Below, in pieces: positions 1 through 10,491 of a DNA stretch of 64,000 nucleotides; within the stretch, counting starts at the first letter, position 1, and every line of letters starts with the position of its first letter. This DNA comes from Ancylostoma caninum (lineage: Eukaryota > Nematoda > Chromadorea > Rhabditida > Ancylostomatidae): contig JBAJFG010000071.1 in assembly GCA_037903475.1 (NCBI GenBank), positions 990,001 to 1,054,000 on the forward strand. The letters run 5' to 3'. A program made the translations under genes and the position numbers. The notes below the pieces were generated by a model. It ran no database searches and was not told the origin of the DNA. It saw only the letters and a list, made by a program, of their open reading frames with translations.

Positions 1-42
1 TGCGTCGGAGATCCTGCGATAGGTAATTTATATGCTTTTCAG

Positions 43-3000
43 CTTACTAATATGTACCTGCCAATTACTATTTCTGCTGCTGTTGTTTTTCTTCGTCGTA
101 TTGCCAGTTCTGGTCATCGTCTTCCCGAACATCATCACTAAATTGTTCTTCCTTAATTTCCGTGAGTTTTCCATTTGTTTCAACAGAGCACTTGTTACAC
201 GTATGGTGTATTACTGTGTTGTTAGTGTTGGAGCAGAACATGAGGTTGTTAACAGCTTTTATTGGCTATTTTTTCGGCGGTATCGCCTTCTTCAGAGTCT
301 GGGTGCGTCAAAATGTAATCTATTCAATCAAACGTCTTTTCAACCCCGGAAACTCAAGCCTAGTTTTTTTGATCACACAGAGAACCTCTTTGCCAGAAAC
401 AAATCTCACCTTAGTATTGATCGGGAACGCACTGCCGCTAGCTGCGACAGACGGGCGATTGGATGCGTTAGGTCAGAAGAGCATCCTTATATAAGTGCAA
501 GTATCCATGTAACCGATAGGCACTCCTCTTTGCGGTGCGGTTCACTTTTTTTCGGGGGGGGGGGGGGAGAACGTCGTTCCGCGAAGCTCATCTTTCGTCC
601 ATATCGTTATCTCTAGCAAGCCTGTTTAGTATTGATAGCTACAAGCGGTTCAGAAACGACTCGGTATAGGTGAAATCCTATGTGGAGGGCGCACAGCTAC
701 TTTTGACAAGTCGCGCAAGTTTTAGCTTGTTGGCCCCGGCGGTTTTTAGCTATCTGACATATTACTCAGACAAACCCTCGTGCGCACCTGTTTGAGGTCT
801 CCGCGAGAAGCGAGTCCTGCTTCGCATCGCGCGGAGCACAAGGAAATAGTATAGTTTCGAAGACGCAGGTCGGTAAAGTCGCTCGCTTCTGCTGGAGCAG
901 AAATTCGCTAGGCGCGGAGCAGACGAGGGACGATTTTCGAAGGACGCAGACGACGAAAGACGCTCGCTGGGCGCGCGCGCGAAGACATCTTCACTATCAA
1001 GAAATGCGAAGCAACACTAGTGGGACCCCGCCGGTCAGCGTCGCGGACAGATTCGGTTTCTGAGGGCGTGAACCCAATCGCGTTCAACCGCTAGCACCCA
1101 ATGTAGGGGAGTTCATAGCGGGCATTCAGTGGCGGACGCAGGGGGGGGAGGGCAGAATGGGTCGGCAAATTTTTGAAGTTACTTTACGATACATATAAAA
1201 ATCTAGTATTAGTTTATTTTTACTTGTTTATTTTTAACACTATTTTTGGTATAATTTTTGTTAATTATTTATTATTATAATTGATATTTTTATTAATTTC
1301 ATTTCCCGTCTGGGTCCCCAAAACAGCGGGGAACCAACCTTTTTCCCACGCCCCCCTCCCCCCTCCCGCCCACTTTCTGCGTCCGCCACTGGCGGGCATT
1401 TTTGTAAAAGTGGTCATGCACCATCAGTACATCTATGTGGTGAACCCCTGTCGCTCAACGTTCAACACCTTAGCATCACTCGGTATTGGCCGGTTGAGGC
1501 GCTATCGCTGGGCGCGCGCACCTATTTCGCTCGCTCGGCGCGCGCGACAATCTCGCTGGCCGCGTGCCCCAACCTCGCTAGTCCCGGGGTCTTACACTGC
1601 CGCTATAGTCCTCGAGGACTGTAGCACCTTGCGTCACCGACGACTGTGAGGCCGGTACGTATCGATTGTGGGCGGAGCGGCAGCCGCCGTCGCCGGCGAC
1701 TGGCGATCGCCAACATCGGCGGCAGACAATGTTGGCGACTGTAACGTCGATGCGTATCGATTATGAGGGGTGCCAACAATGGCGGCCGTCTTCGCCGGCG
1801 ACGGCGACGCAAGGTGCTATACTCCTCGAGGAGTATAGCGCCTACCCTACCTGCGCGGCCAGTGAGATTGTCGCGCGCGCCGTGCGAGGGTTTACCTGAG
1901 TATCACGGTCCTGGAAATGATGTAAAAGTAAGTGGAAACATGTGTTCGGGCGGTGCGATAGCGAGTGCGCCGTGAATGGCCTGTAGAGTTGCTTGGCTAT
2001 GATACGCAAGCAGTGATAACGATGTGGACTGAGCATGGGCGATGCGGAGGCACGCCACAACACTCAGACAAAACTGCCGTGCGAGCGGGCCCCGGTAAAG
2101 CGCGTCACAGCCACATTTTGTGGTCCGCTCGCACGGGATTTCTCGTGCGAGCGGGCGCGATCACTTTGTGAGCGGGCTACGACAACTATGCGAGCGGGCC
2201 CGCTGTGCCAGGGCCTGCTCACACGACACTTTTGTCTGAGCAGAACTAACAGACTTATACGTCATACTCAATATTAATTGGCAGTTTGTTTGCTGCTGTT
2301 CAAGTTGCTCAAGTTGACTTCTCAGGAAGGATACCAATGACCGATTATTCCAACGTCTCTAGCAACAACGTCCTCTCAATTGGAAGATCATTTTACCTAG
2401 ACGGGGATGAAGGCAATATTGGCGTGTGGTCGGTCTCCATAAAAAATTTTTTTCGACATCCCGGAAGTGCTCTTTAATAATTGTGGTGGTGGTTATCACT
2501 CTGTTTTTATTCTTCTTTGTAAATTCAGGCACATTCTTCCGCGCTCGATGTCTGCAGATTATCGTGAGAAAGGCATTCATCCAGCTGATGAAGAGATGGA
2601 GAAGTTGCTATCCTCGGAGAAATATCCAATCATGCTATACCTTCATGGAAATTCTTTTGATAGGTAACATCTTTCTACCCTTTTCCCTCATAGTTCATTA
2701 ATTGAAAATGCTGCAGGACAATTTCACATCGAGTGGAGATGTATAATGTGTTGGGCAAGCTTAACTATCAGGTGGTGGCCTTTGATTATCGAGGTTATTC
2801 ATACTATCTTTTTTAGTTCATACTTATTTCTCTCTCTGATCTCTCTCACAAGGGAAATGCAAGAGACCAGATTCACGGATCGGAATGGGGATAGTCTAAC
2901 TGCTCATATTAGTGCACTGGCGCTCTGACTCGGACCCGTGTGCCACGTTACCTCCGGGCTAGGTAAACTCTGAGAAAAAAAAGAACCCCGACCTCCGGGC

Positions 3001-6000
3001 TAGGTAAACTCTGAAAAAAAAAAGAACCCAGAGCCAGAGCGCCGTTTCGCGGCGCTCTGACTCGGACCCTTGTGCCACGTTACCTCCTGGCTAGGTAAAC
3101 TCTGAAAAAAAAAGAACCCCGACCTCCGGGCTAGGTAAACTCTGAAAAAAAAAAGAACCCCGACCTCCGGGCTAGGTAAACTCTGAAAAAAAAAGAACCC
3201 CGAGCCGCTTCGCGGCGCTCTGACTCGGACCCGTGTGCCACGTTACCTCCGGGCTAGGTAAACTCTGAAAAAAAAAGAACCCCGACCTCCGGGCTAGGTA
3301 AACTCTGAAAAAGAAAGAACCCCGAGCGGCTTCGCGGCGCTCTGACTCGGACCCGTGTGCCACGTTACCTCCGGGCTAGGTAAACTCTGAAAAAAAGAAC
3401 CCCGACCTCCGGGCTAGGTAAACTCTGAAAAAAAAGAACCCCGACCTCCGGGCTAGGTAAGCTCTGAAAAAAAAAGAACCCCGACCTCCGGGCTAGGTAA
3501 ACTCTGAAAAAGAAAGAACCCGAGCGGCTTCGCGGCGCTCTGACTCGGACCCGTGTGCCACGTTACCTCCGGGCTAGGTAAACTCTGAAAAAAAAGAACC
3601 CCGACCTCCGGGCTAGGTAAACTCTGAAAAAGAAAGAACCCCGAGCGGCTTCGCGGCGCTCTGACTCGGACCCGTGTGCCACGTTACCTCCGGGCTAGGT
3701 AAACTCTGAAAAAAAGAACCCCGACCTCCGGGCTAGGTAAACTCTGAAAAAAAAAGAACCCCGACCTCCGGGCTAGGTAAGCTCTGAAAAAAAAAACCCC
3801 GACCTCCGGGCTAGGTAAACTCTGAAAAAGAAAGAACCCGAGCGGCTTCGCGGCGCTCTGACTCGGACCCGTGTGCCACGTTACCTCCGGGCTAGGTAAA
3901 CTCTGAAAAAAAGAACCCCGACCTCCGGGCTAGGTAAACTCTGAAAAAGAAAGAACCCCGAGCGGCTTCGCGGCGCTCTGACTCGGACCCGTGTGCCACG
4001 TTACCTCCGGGCTAGGTAAACTCTGAAAAAAAAGAACCCCGACCTCCGGGCTAGGTAAACTTTGAAAAAAAAAAAGAACCCCGAGCCAAAGCGCCTCTTC
4101 GCGGCGCTCTGACTTGGACCAGTGTGCCACGTTACCTCCGGGCTAGGTAAACTCTGAAAAAAAGGAACCCCGAGCCAGAGCGCCGCTTCGCGGCAGGTAA
4201 ACTCAAGAAAAATCACTGACATCCACACGAAGCGCAGCTTCGCCGCGCTTCGCGGATGACAGTGATTTTCTGCGAAGCTGCGTAGCTCCTAAACGGTTTG
4301 GAGGTTATCTCTTATTATGTTCAATATAAAGAGCTCCTACATGGTGCGTTTTATGAGTAGAAACACAGATCCTCACGTGGTCAAGTCGTTTTTAGTTCAG
4401 TAGTTCATTTGTCATAGCGCTGAATGTCCAAATTGCTATGGTTCGGGCACAGTTAGCTTTTAACAGGAGAAAACTGCGTAAAAGTTCTATTCCTATTTTG
4501 TAAGCACAATATTAAGCTCATGGAGTGCACCATTTGTTCCCCTGACCGTTAATTTCTAATTGCTCCTACTACTTAACGCTTTTGAAGGAATGCAGTAAAA
4601 ATTTCCGTTCAACTCTGCTGTATTTGGTTGATTCACGGCTCTGATTGCGAAATCACACTCGCTTCATCAGTGGTTCTCCCATTCTGCTTTGAAGATCCAA
4701 GATATTCCGTTTTCTTTGCAAATTAGATGTCCTAATTCAAGATTTCCATGTTGTACACATACATATACATGGGCGTGTCATTGGGCGTGTCAATTTTCGC
4801 AATTGAGCCCGTGGCGGCGGGCAAAAGAGGTGGGGCGAGGCGAGTGGATCAATGACAGCGTGACCTGTCATCCCTCGCGTGGCGATGGGGGGGGGGGTCT
4901 GCGCTTTATATAGAGTAAGATATATAAAAGTGAAAGTTTGTTTGTGTGTTTATGTGTGTGTGTTTGTGTGTTCCGAATAGAAATCGCGGAGGATGAACCG
5001 ATCGGGACCAAATTTTGCAGCTAGACTCACCACTGGCCGGCGGAGGTTATAGGCTACTTTGCACCTGCGGTTATCGATCGGTTTATCGATCATATCGATT
5101 TTATTGATTTTTCGCTCTTCCTGACCGTGAACTAGCGAGAACATGCCTACTGGGGTACCTCAATGCGCTGAACACGAATATGACAAACATTTCGCGCCAA
5201 TTTATCGATTTATTGATTTTTCGCTGTTCTTGATCATGGGGTGGCAAAGACATGTCTACTGGGGTTCCTCAATACGCTGAATACGAATATGATAACCATT
5301 TTGCATGAAATATTGACTTATTGATTTTATCGATTCTCCCCATTTTCGCTCGGGGACGGACAAAGACATGTCTTCTTGGGTTTCTCAATACGCTGAATAC
5401 GAATATGGCAAGCATTTTGCATGAAATATCGATTTTTCGATTTTATTGATTTTTGGCTCTTCCACCCAATGGAGCGGTGAAAACATCTCTCCTGGGGTTC
5501 CTCGATATGCTGAGTATGAATATGACAACCACTTTGTACGAATATGTCGATTCAATGTCACCGAAATAGCTTTGCTAACTTTTCGTCCACAAGTCGATGG
5601 GAAACGTCACCTGAGCTTCGCTAACATGCTGATCACTAAAATTATGGAGATTTTAATGAATTTGTCGATGATAGTAATTGGCCTCACCAGTATGCTGTAG
5701 CCAAGGTAATAAAACACCCGAGCGAAGCCGGGTACGGCAGCTAGTGACTTATAATAAAGGGCTTAGTCTGTCACATGTGTGTGTGGGAGTGTGTGAAACG
5801 AAATTCCCTGACTGTCTCGAACATAGGCCACTAGGTGGCGCAGTGTTTCTTTGCATCGCTATAACATGATCATTCCTCCAATCGCTATAGAAATGCAGAC
5901 GAATTTTGAAAAAAAAAACCGAATGTTGACAGCAGCCAAATGCAGTTCGCTGTTCAGGTGAAGTACTAGCTCACACCATTATTCAAGATTTTGAGTTGTA

Positions 6001-7989
6001 ATGAATAACGTCGAATCAGAACCAAACCAAACACATACTCACTTCTACTAGAACACAACATCTCGCTATAAGTCCCTTTTTTTCAAATGAAAAAAAAGAA
6101 TATGTTATAGTGACATCAGTTCCGTGGCTGGTCCATTAACCCGAAAAGATAATATGTTCTTACCTTTTAAACATCTTTGACTAGGGCAGAAAGACAAAAA
6201 TGCAGAAGGGTTGTCTCAAACGGAATCCAAAACATCACTCTCTGCCTGATAGCCCATTGTCTTTCGTACTTGGCCACTCCGTTGCTGAGCGGCATGCGTT
6301 GCTATTCGTGTAGCAGTGCAATAGAAGTCCCTTTTTTCGGAACCCAGAGCAGGAATGAAATATACATTGTAGCACCTTGTCCAGCAAAGATTCAAGCCAA
6401 GGTTCCACTTCGATCTGCGAATCTGGCCTCGTGCACTTCCCTTGTTAGAACGAAAGTGCACGAAGGTAATCTCGGAGTTCGAAGCAAGGCATTGGGAGGA
6501 TTGTCGAAAAATAAGTTGGTGTTGGTGTGTGTCCATCATTTTGCACAACTTTTCCCAAAAACCTAAGGAGAGCTCGTCAAGATTTTTTATTGCATTGGTG
6601 CAGTGGCGAAATGACCGATTGGAGAGCACAGCGGGTTGTTAGGAAGCGCTAGAAGCGTCTGATCCTGTCGGCAAACTCTCTTTTGCAGTTTTTATTTTAG
6701 ACTTCTTCCCTTGTTCAAGTAGTTTTGAAGATTAGAACCCATTAAAGATGGATATAAAGCAAATTTGCGGAATAAAAAGCACAGACGAGGTTCAAAACTT
6801 TGAGTCCTCTTTCTAGTCATCAGATGCGTTACTTACTCGGCCACTCGACCAATTCGCCCGTACTATCCTGATACATGAACTCGTATTGGAGCGCAGTAGG
6901 AAGTGTTCGACGAGCTCTACTGAGCTTCCCAGGACCTTTGCGCAGGAACGACATACATACATCAATGTCATCATGGTGCTTGCAAGCGTAGATGTCGCGT
7001 TTCGATCTTCAGGGTTACTTCGTGCTCTTCCCTTGTTAGCATTGCATTTTGTTGGTTGCACGAGGATAAAGGTACCATTGTCATTTTCAAGGGTACGGCG
7101 ACTCGGACGGTAATCCATCGGAGGGAGGGTTAGTGAACGATAGTCGACTAGTCTATGATTACGTGAAAAAACATAGTGGGAACAACACACTCATTCTTTG
7201 GGGCCATTCCATGGGAACTGGGTGAGTGGTCACCTTCATTAGTTACGTCTCGCCTTACACACTTTAGTACGTTCTCAGAGTTGCCACCAAACTTGCAATG
7301 GATCTGTCTGTAGAAGGAAAACCGCCAGACGGACTGATTCTTGAGTCCCCCTTCAACAACCTCAGAGACGCAATAATGAATCACGTATTGGGCATTGTAA
7401 GTCGCCTTTTCGGTGTACTTTGTTCTAATAGGGAATGAATTTATAGTGATTTTAGCCTTTCCGATGGATGTCTGAAGAGATGATACAGAAATTCATTATG
7501 AGTCCTCTGAGGAGGGTTGGTCTTGACATGAAGTCAGATGAGCGGATTGCGAGGTACGCTAGTGGTTCAAGCCATGAATTTTCGGTTAATGTTCCTTTTT
7601 GTAACGTGTAACTTTTTTTAGTGTAACGTGCCCAATTCTCATACTACATGCCGAGAATGATCACGTAGTACCAGTCATACTTGGCCGAAGACTAAAGGTG
7701 ATTTCAGCGTAGATATTTAAATACGTTCTGGTAGTTATATTGGCCAATCATCTTTCAGGCTGCGGCAGTGAATGCCTCGCGTGATGTGAAATATGTCGAG
7801 TTTGAAGAGGCGAGAAACTACAAACACAAGTTCATTTATTTAGCTCCTGAACTATCTTCTCTCATTCCGTGAGTGTTTTAATACTGCTTTTATTCGGTAG
7901 TTCCCCTCATATTTCTTTGTGTGAGCAGATGGATTGGACTTCAAGATTCCTTTCAATTCTGTCATATTTTGTTTGTTCCTGATTCATGA
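43..7989 (+). CDS. ABHD12-like lysophospholipase / monoacylglycerol lipase (5' part outside window)
   Basis: Membrane-anchored alpha/beta-hydrolase; the ABHD12 family cleaves lysophosphatidylserine and monoacylglycerol, active site on the lumenal side of the ER. Exons: 43-161, 2326-2428, 2529-2663, 2717-2793, 7092-7221, 7279-7396, 7456-7553, 7622-7697, 7759-7868 and a likely last exon 7929-7989. All junction phases agree, giving 341 residues plus stop; human ABHD12 is about 398. Exon 1 encodes a hydrophobic helix ending KLFFLNF, as in ABHD12. Then come IGVWHILP, LYLHGN (oxyanion-hole region), FDYRGYGDSDG, nucleophile elbow GHSMG (Ser about residue 184), LILESPF, HAENDHVVP (Asp about 273) and YKHKFIY (His about 308), so the Ser-Asp-His triad is complete. 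Introns of 2.2 and 4.3 kb are full of repeats. The terminal exon is the weakest call: an alternative acceptor near 8183 would give a different C-terminus. The start codon and N-terminal region lie left of the window. Confidence 0.93.
1127..1391. mobile_element. hAT-type MITE, family 1, copy 1
   Basis: 265-bp element with inverted ends CAGTGGCGGACGCAG and CTGCGTCCGCCACTG, A/T-rich middle, and flanking direct repeat GCGGGCATT at 1118-1126 and 1392-1400, consistent with the 8-bp target duplication of hAT transposons plus one chance match. It has no coding capacity and sits in intron 1 of the ABHD12-like gene. Related copies are at 13281-13495 and, truncated, near 31408-31591. Confidence 0.88.
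1537..1881. repeat. GC-rich foldback element with nested palindromes
   Basis: Outer arms begin with GGCGCGCGCGACAATCTC (about 1537) and end with the reverse complement (about 1881). Inner arms at about 1598-1633 and 1805-1842 pair over some 35 bp, and each arm is itself palindromic around CCTCGAGG, so both the whole element and each arm can fold. No ORF of note. It lies in intron 1 of the ABHD12-like gene. Confidence 0.75.
2062..2241. repeat. short inverted-repeat element (MITE-like)
   Basis: About 180 bp whose ends pair: left CTCAGACAAAACTGCCGTG, right reverse complement CTCAGACAAAAGTGTCGTG, followed on both sides by GAGC(G/A)GGCCC. The interior repeats the word GAGCGGGC in both orientations. 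It ends about 85 bp before exon 2 of the ABHD12-like gene. Confidence 0.6.
2938..4195. repeat. minisatellite with two-unit higher-order structure
   Basis: About 1.25 kb of tandem repeats in the 4.3-kb intron of the ABHD12-like gene. Unit A (about 40 bp) carries CTCCGGGCTAGGTAAACTCT, an A-run of variable length (5-12) and AGAACCCCG. Unit B (about 42 bp) carries GCGGCTTCGCGGCGCTCTGA and CTCGGACCCGTGTGCCACG. One to four A units alternate with one B unit, roughly eight rounds. Unit B contains the palindrome core GCGCCGCTTCGCGGCGC. The minus-strand ORFs across it are repeat translations, not genes. Confidence 0.95.
4898..5744 (+). mobile_element. Helitron-like non-autonomous element with internal tandem repeats
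   Basis: The right end reads CCCGAGCGAAGCCGGGT (a short hairpin), then ACGGCAG and CTAG followed by T. Hairpin plus CTRR before an inserted-at T is the classic Helitron 3' terminus. The left end starts TC and is followed by TATATAGAGTAAGATATATA. Inside, 5100-5560 holds about five diverged units of roughly 100 bp (motifs ATGTCTACTGGGGTTCCTCA, CGCTGAATACGAATATG, ATCGATTTATTGATTTT). A truncated copy with the same terminus lies at 62870-63335. No Rep/helicase is present. Confidence 0.72.
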
Positions 7990-10491
7990 TTTCAAATTGA
8001 GCATCCATGTATTTCGGGTGTCCTTTTCTTTTACTATATCTTACTTCTTCTTAATTGGCAATTCATATGTGTTTGTGTACGCATGTGGCACGAGAACCAG
8101 CCATTGTCGTCAAAAACTAACTACACCATAGTGTTCAACGCATCGAATTGTATACAAATTTTGGTTTTTGCCTTGATTTACAGGTGTTTTGGGCCACTTT
8201 TGTCATATTCAGACATTTCAAGTTCCTTGAATAACCGAAGTGAGATAAGCGCATGGTCATGAGATCGTATAACAGGGAAAGGATGGGTTGGACTCCCTCT
8301 AAAGGAAAAAAAAATGAGCCGGACGGACGCGGAATGGTACTGTGATGGGTGCGCTGACAAGGATGTGAGGATCTAGGTACAGAGTTTCAGACGCCGATGA
8401 CGACTTCGTGAGCGTCGCCGTTGCGGACGCGATGCTGCGGCGGTTCAAGCGACGCATTCCTTCTATTGCGAGAATACTACGTAGGTCGCACCCCATCTTC
8501 GTGCGCGGTTACCACATCCGACATACTCCAAAAATTTCAGTCTCGGATCGCTCACGACGCCGTAGGCGTCCGAAACTCTGCGTCCAGCAAGAGTAGTGCG
8601 GTTCGTAGCAGAGATGTCACGAAAGGGTCCACAGCTGCGAGAATGGTGCACTGGTGCTCAGTGGGGCTTAAGCTCTATTTGTAGTGCATCGGAGTCCGAT
8701 CCGGTCGGATAGCGAATGATACGAATCGATCTTCGGATAACGATGTCTTCGATAACGTATCTTCAGTTATCCGACTGGATCGGACTCCAATGTACTATGA
8801 ATGAAGCTTTAGGATGTCGCTGGACGGGTCCATATCTGTGAGAGTAGTGCGCCACCTTCAAAAGGGAAAGTGTCGCTAGATGGGATGGGTCCATACCAGA
8901 GTGGTGAGCCGGCGCTCAGTAGAGCACAACGTATGCACGAATGAGACGCGAACGAAGCGAGCCCAAAGAAGCCTAAAAGTCCGGCGTTAGCCGGACGATC
9001 AATCTGGTATTAAGTTAATGCGAAATTAAGGGTTCGAAGTAGTTGAAGCGAACTAACCCAACTACTTCTATTACACACTCAGATCGTTCTGCAAAACACA
9101 GCTTACATTTTGTTATACATGTTATACATGTAGTGGATTCGTCTTGACAGTGCACTTGCCGCGACAGCGGCTCTCCTGGCGTTGGAGCACGCAGCGCGGC
9201 CGGTAAAGCAGTTGACCCATGACGGATCCGTCTTCTTTGACGAGTTTTATCACCTATTTCCTTATTTAGATGCTTTAATAGTGGATCACCCTTTGGACCT
9301 ACCGCGATGCGTGCCCCAATACCAACAGAGCCGCTGTTGCTGGAAACGCATTGTCATTGAACTGAATGGACTGGTAGCTGCTACATATTTAGCATCAATT
9401 ATCTGTTAATTTGACTTTTGTGGTTTTGCGAAGGGGCCCTTCTATCGAAGTGGTGGGGAGTACATGTAGTTGATCTGTGTGCGACTGTTTTGCAAAAAGA
9501 GGTGGTGCTTAGTCGGGTTATTGCATCGTTACCAGCAAACTGTTCTGCGTTCAGAGTTGGGCGGAATGGGGTCAAGGGCTCGTTGCACAAGAAAGTTTGC
9601 TACTTTTGCTACTTTTGCTCTGCACAGAAAAGAATCTTAACATCAGCTGACCGTCATTGAAGCTCCAGAGTAACTGTGCTGGTCTTGATCTGGTGGCGAT
9701 TTCACTGACGATCCAATCAATACGTATGTTGAACACCGCACAGGTGGCCGCGCTCATGAGTCGTATGCTACAACGCGCAATTGTAGAATCTTTTAACAAT
9801 TGTGACTTATCAGAAACATTTCAGAGAATTTGTCGCTTACACGAAACGGGCTAAGAAGTCGAGGAAGGTCTCACGTTGATCTATATAGCTGCTCTGTATC
9901 ACTAACATGGTCAATTGAATAAGGGTACTGCTTTAATTTGCGTCATGTAATGACCTTGATCTGGTGGCTCTCATTAATGCTTTTCATGTCTTTCCGAACT
10001 TCTTTTCTCAAGCATTCATTAGGTGTTCTTGTAATTTCCCTGTAACCTCTGCATTGTACGAGTCTCACTGATGATGCTAATCATTCCCTCGAAGGTCGAG
10101 CTAATAATTTCATGCATACGTGATTTTTTATGCTACATTTCCATTCAAGCTAAGTGCTACCCACGTAATGTATAGATCGCTCCTTTCATTCATACTGTAC
10201 CTCTTGCTTCCATCTAGTCTATCTTGCCGAACATTTCACTAAGGAGTCTTTTTCCTTAAAGAAGTACATGATTGTGATGGGTTGTACGTATTTTGCTCGC
10301 GATTTTATTCAGTTCGTGATACTATCTCTGAAAGAATGAAATAACACATTAAACATCCCAAAGCTTTGATAAATTTCAACGCAAAATAGGTTGGAAGTAT
10401 TAGTTCGTATACCCTTTCATGATATGAGATGTGAGCAAGTTGTGCCAAGAATCATAAAATTAAAGCTCGGTGCAAATGGTCGTTGCAGAAG
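7990..10491. other. intergenic region, no gene recognised
   Basis: Between the convergent ends of the ABHD12-like gene and the minus-strand membrane-protein gene. It holds the palindromic MITE at 8681-8814 and a short hairpin near 8970 (GTCCGG...CCGGAC). ORFs here are short and overlapping in opposite frames; I found no exon set with consistent splice phase. Confidence 0.6.
8681..8814. mobile_element. palindromic MITE, family 2, copy 1
   Basis: About 134 bp, nearly fully self-complementary. Left arm TAGTGCATCGGAGTCCGATC, then CGGATA; right arm TTATCCGACTGGATCGGACT, then CCAATG. The centre has several GATAACG/CGTTATC words. Two further copies occur at 41784-41919 and 48909-49047. All three keep the subterminal TAGTGCAT(C/A)GGAGTC and end in (A/C)AGCTTTAG- or GCAGCTAA-like sequence. 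Confidence 0.85.

Noticed and set aside
32..616. 194-residue plus-strand ORF
   Set aside because: Only nt 43-161 is coding (ABHD12 transmembrane exon); the rest reads past a GT donor into intron.
3172..4228. Minus-strand ORFs with repeated YLARRS/FFFFQSLPSPE translation
   Set aside because: They are translations of the minisatellite; units are not multiples of a conserved peptide and frame varies with A-run length.
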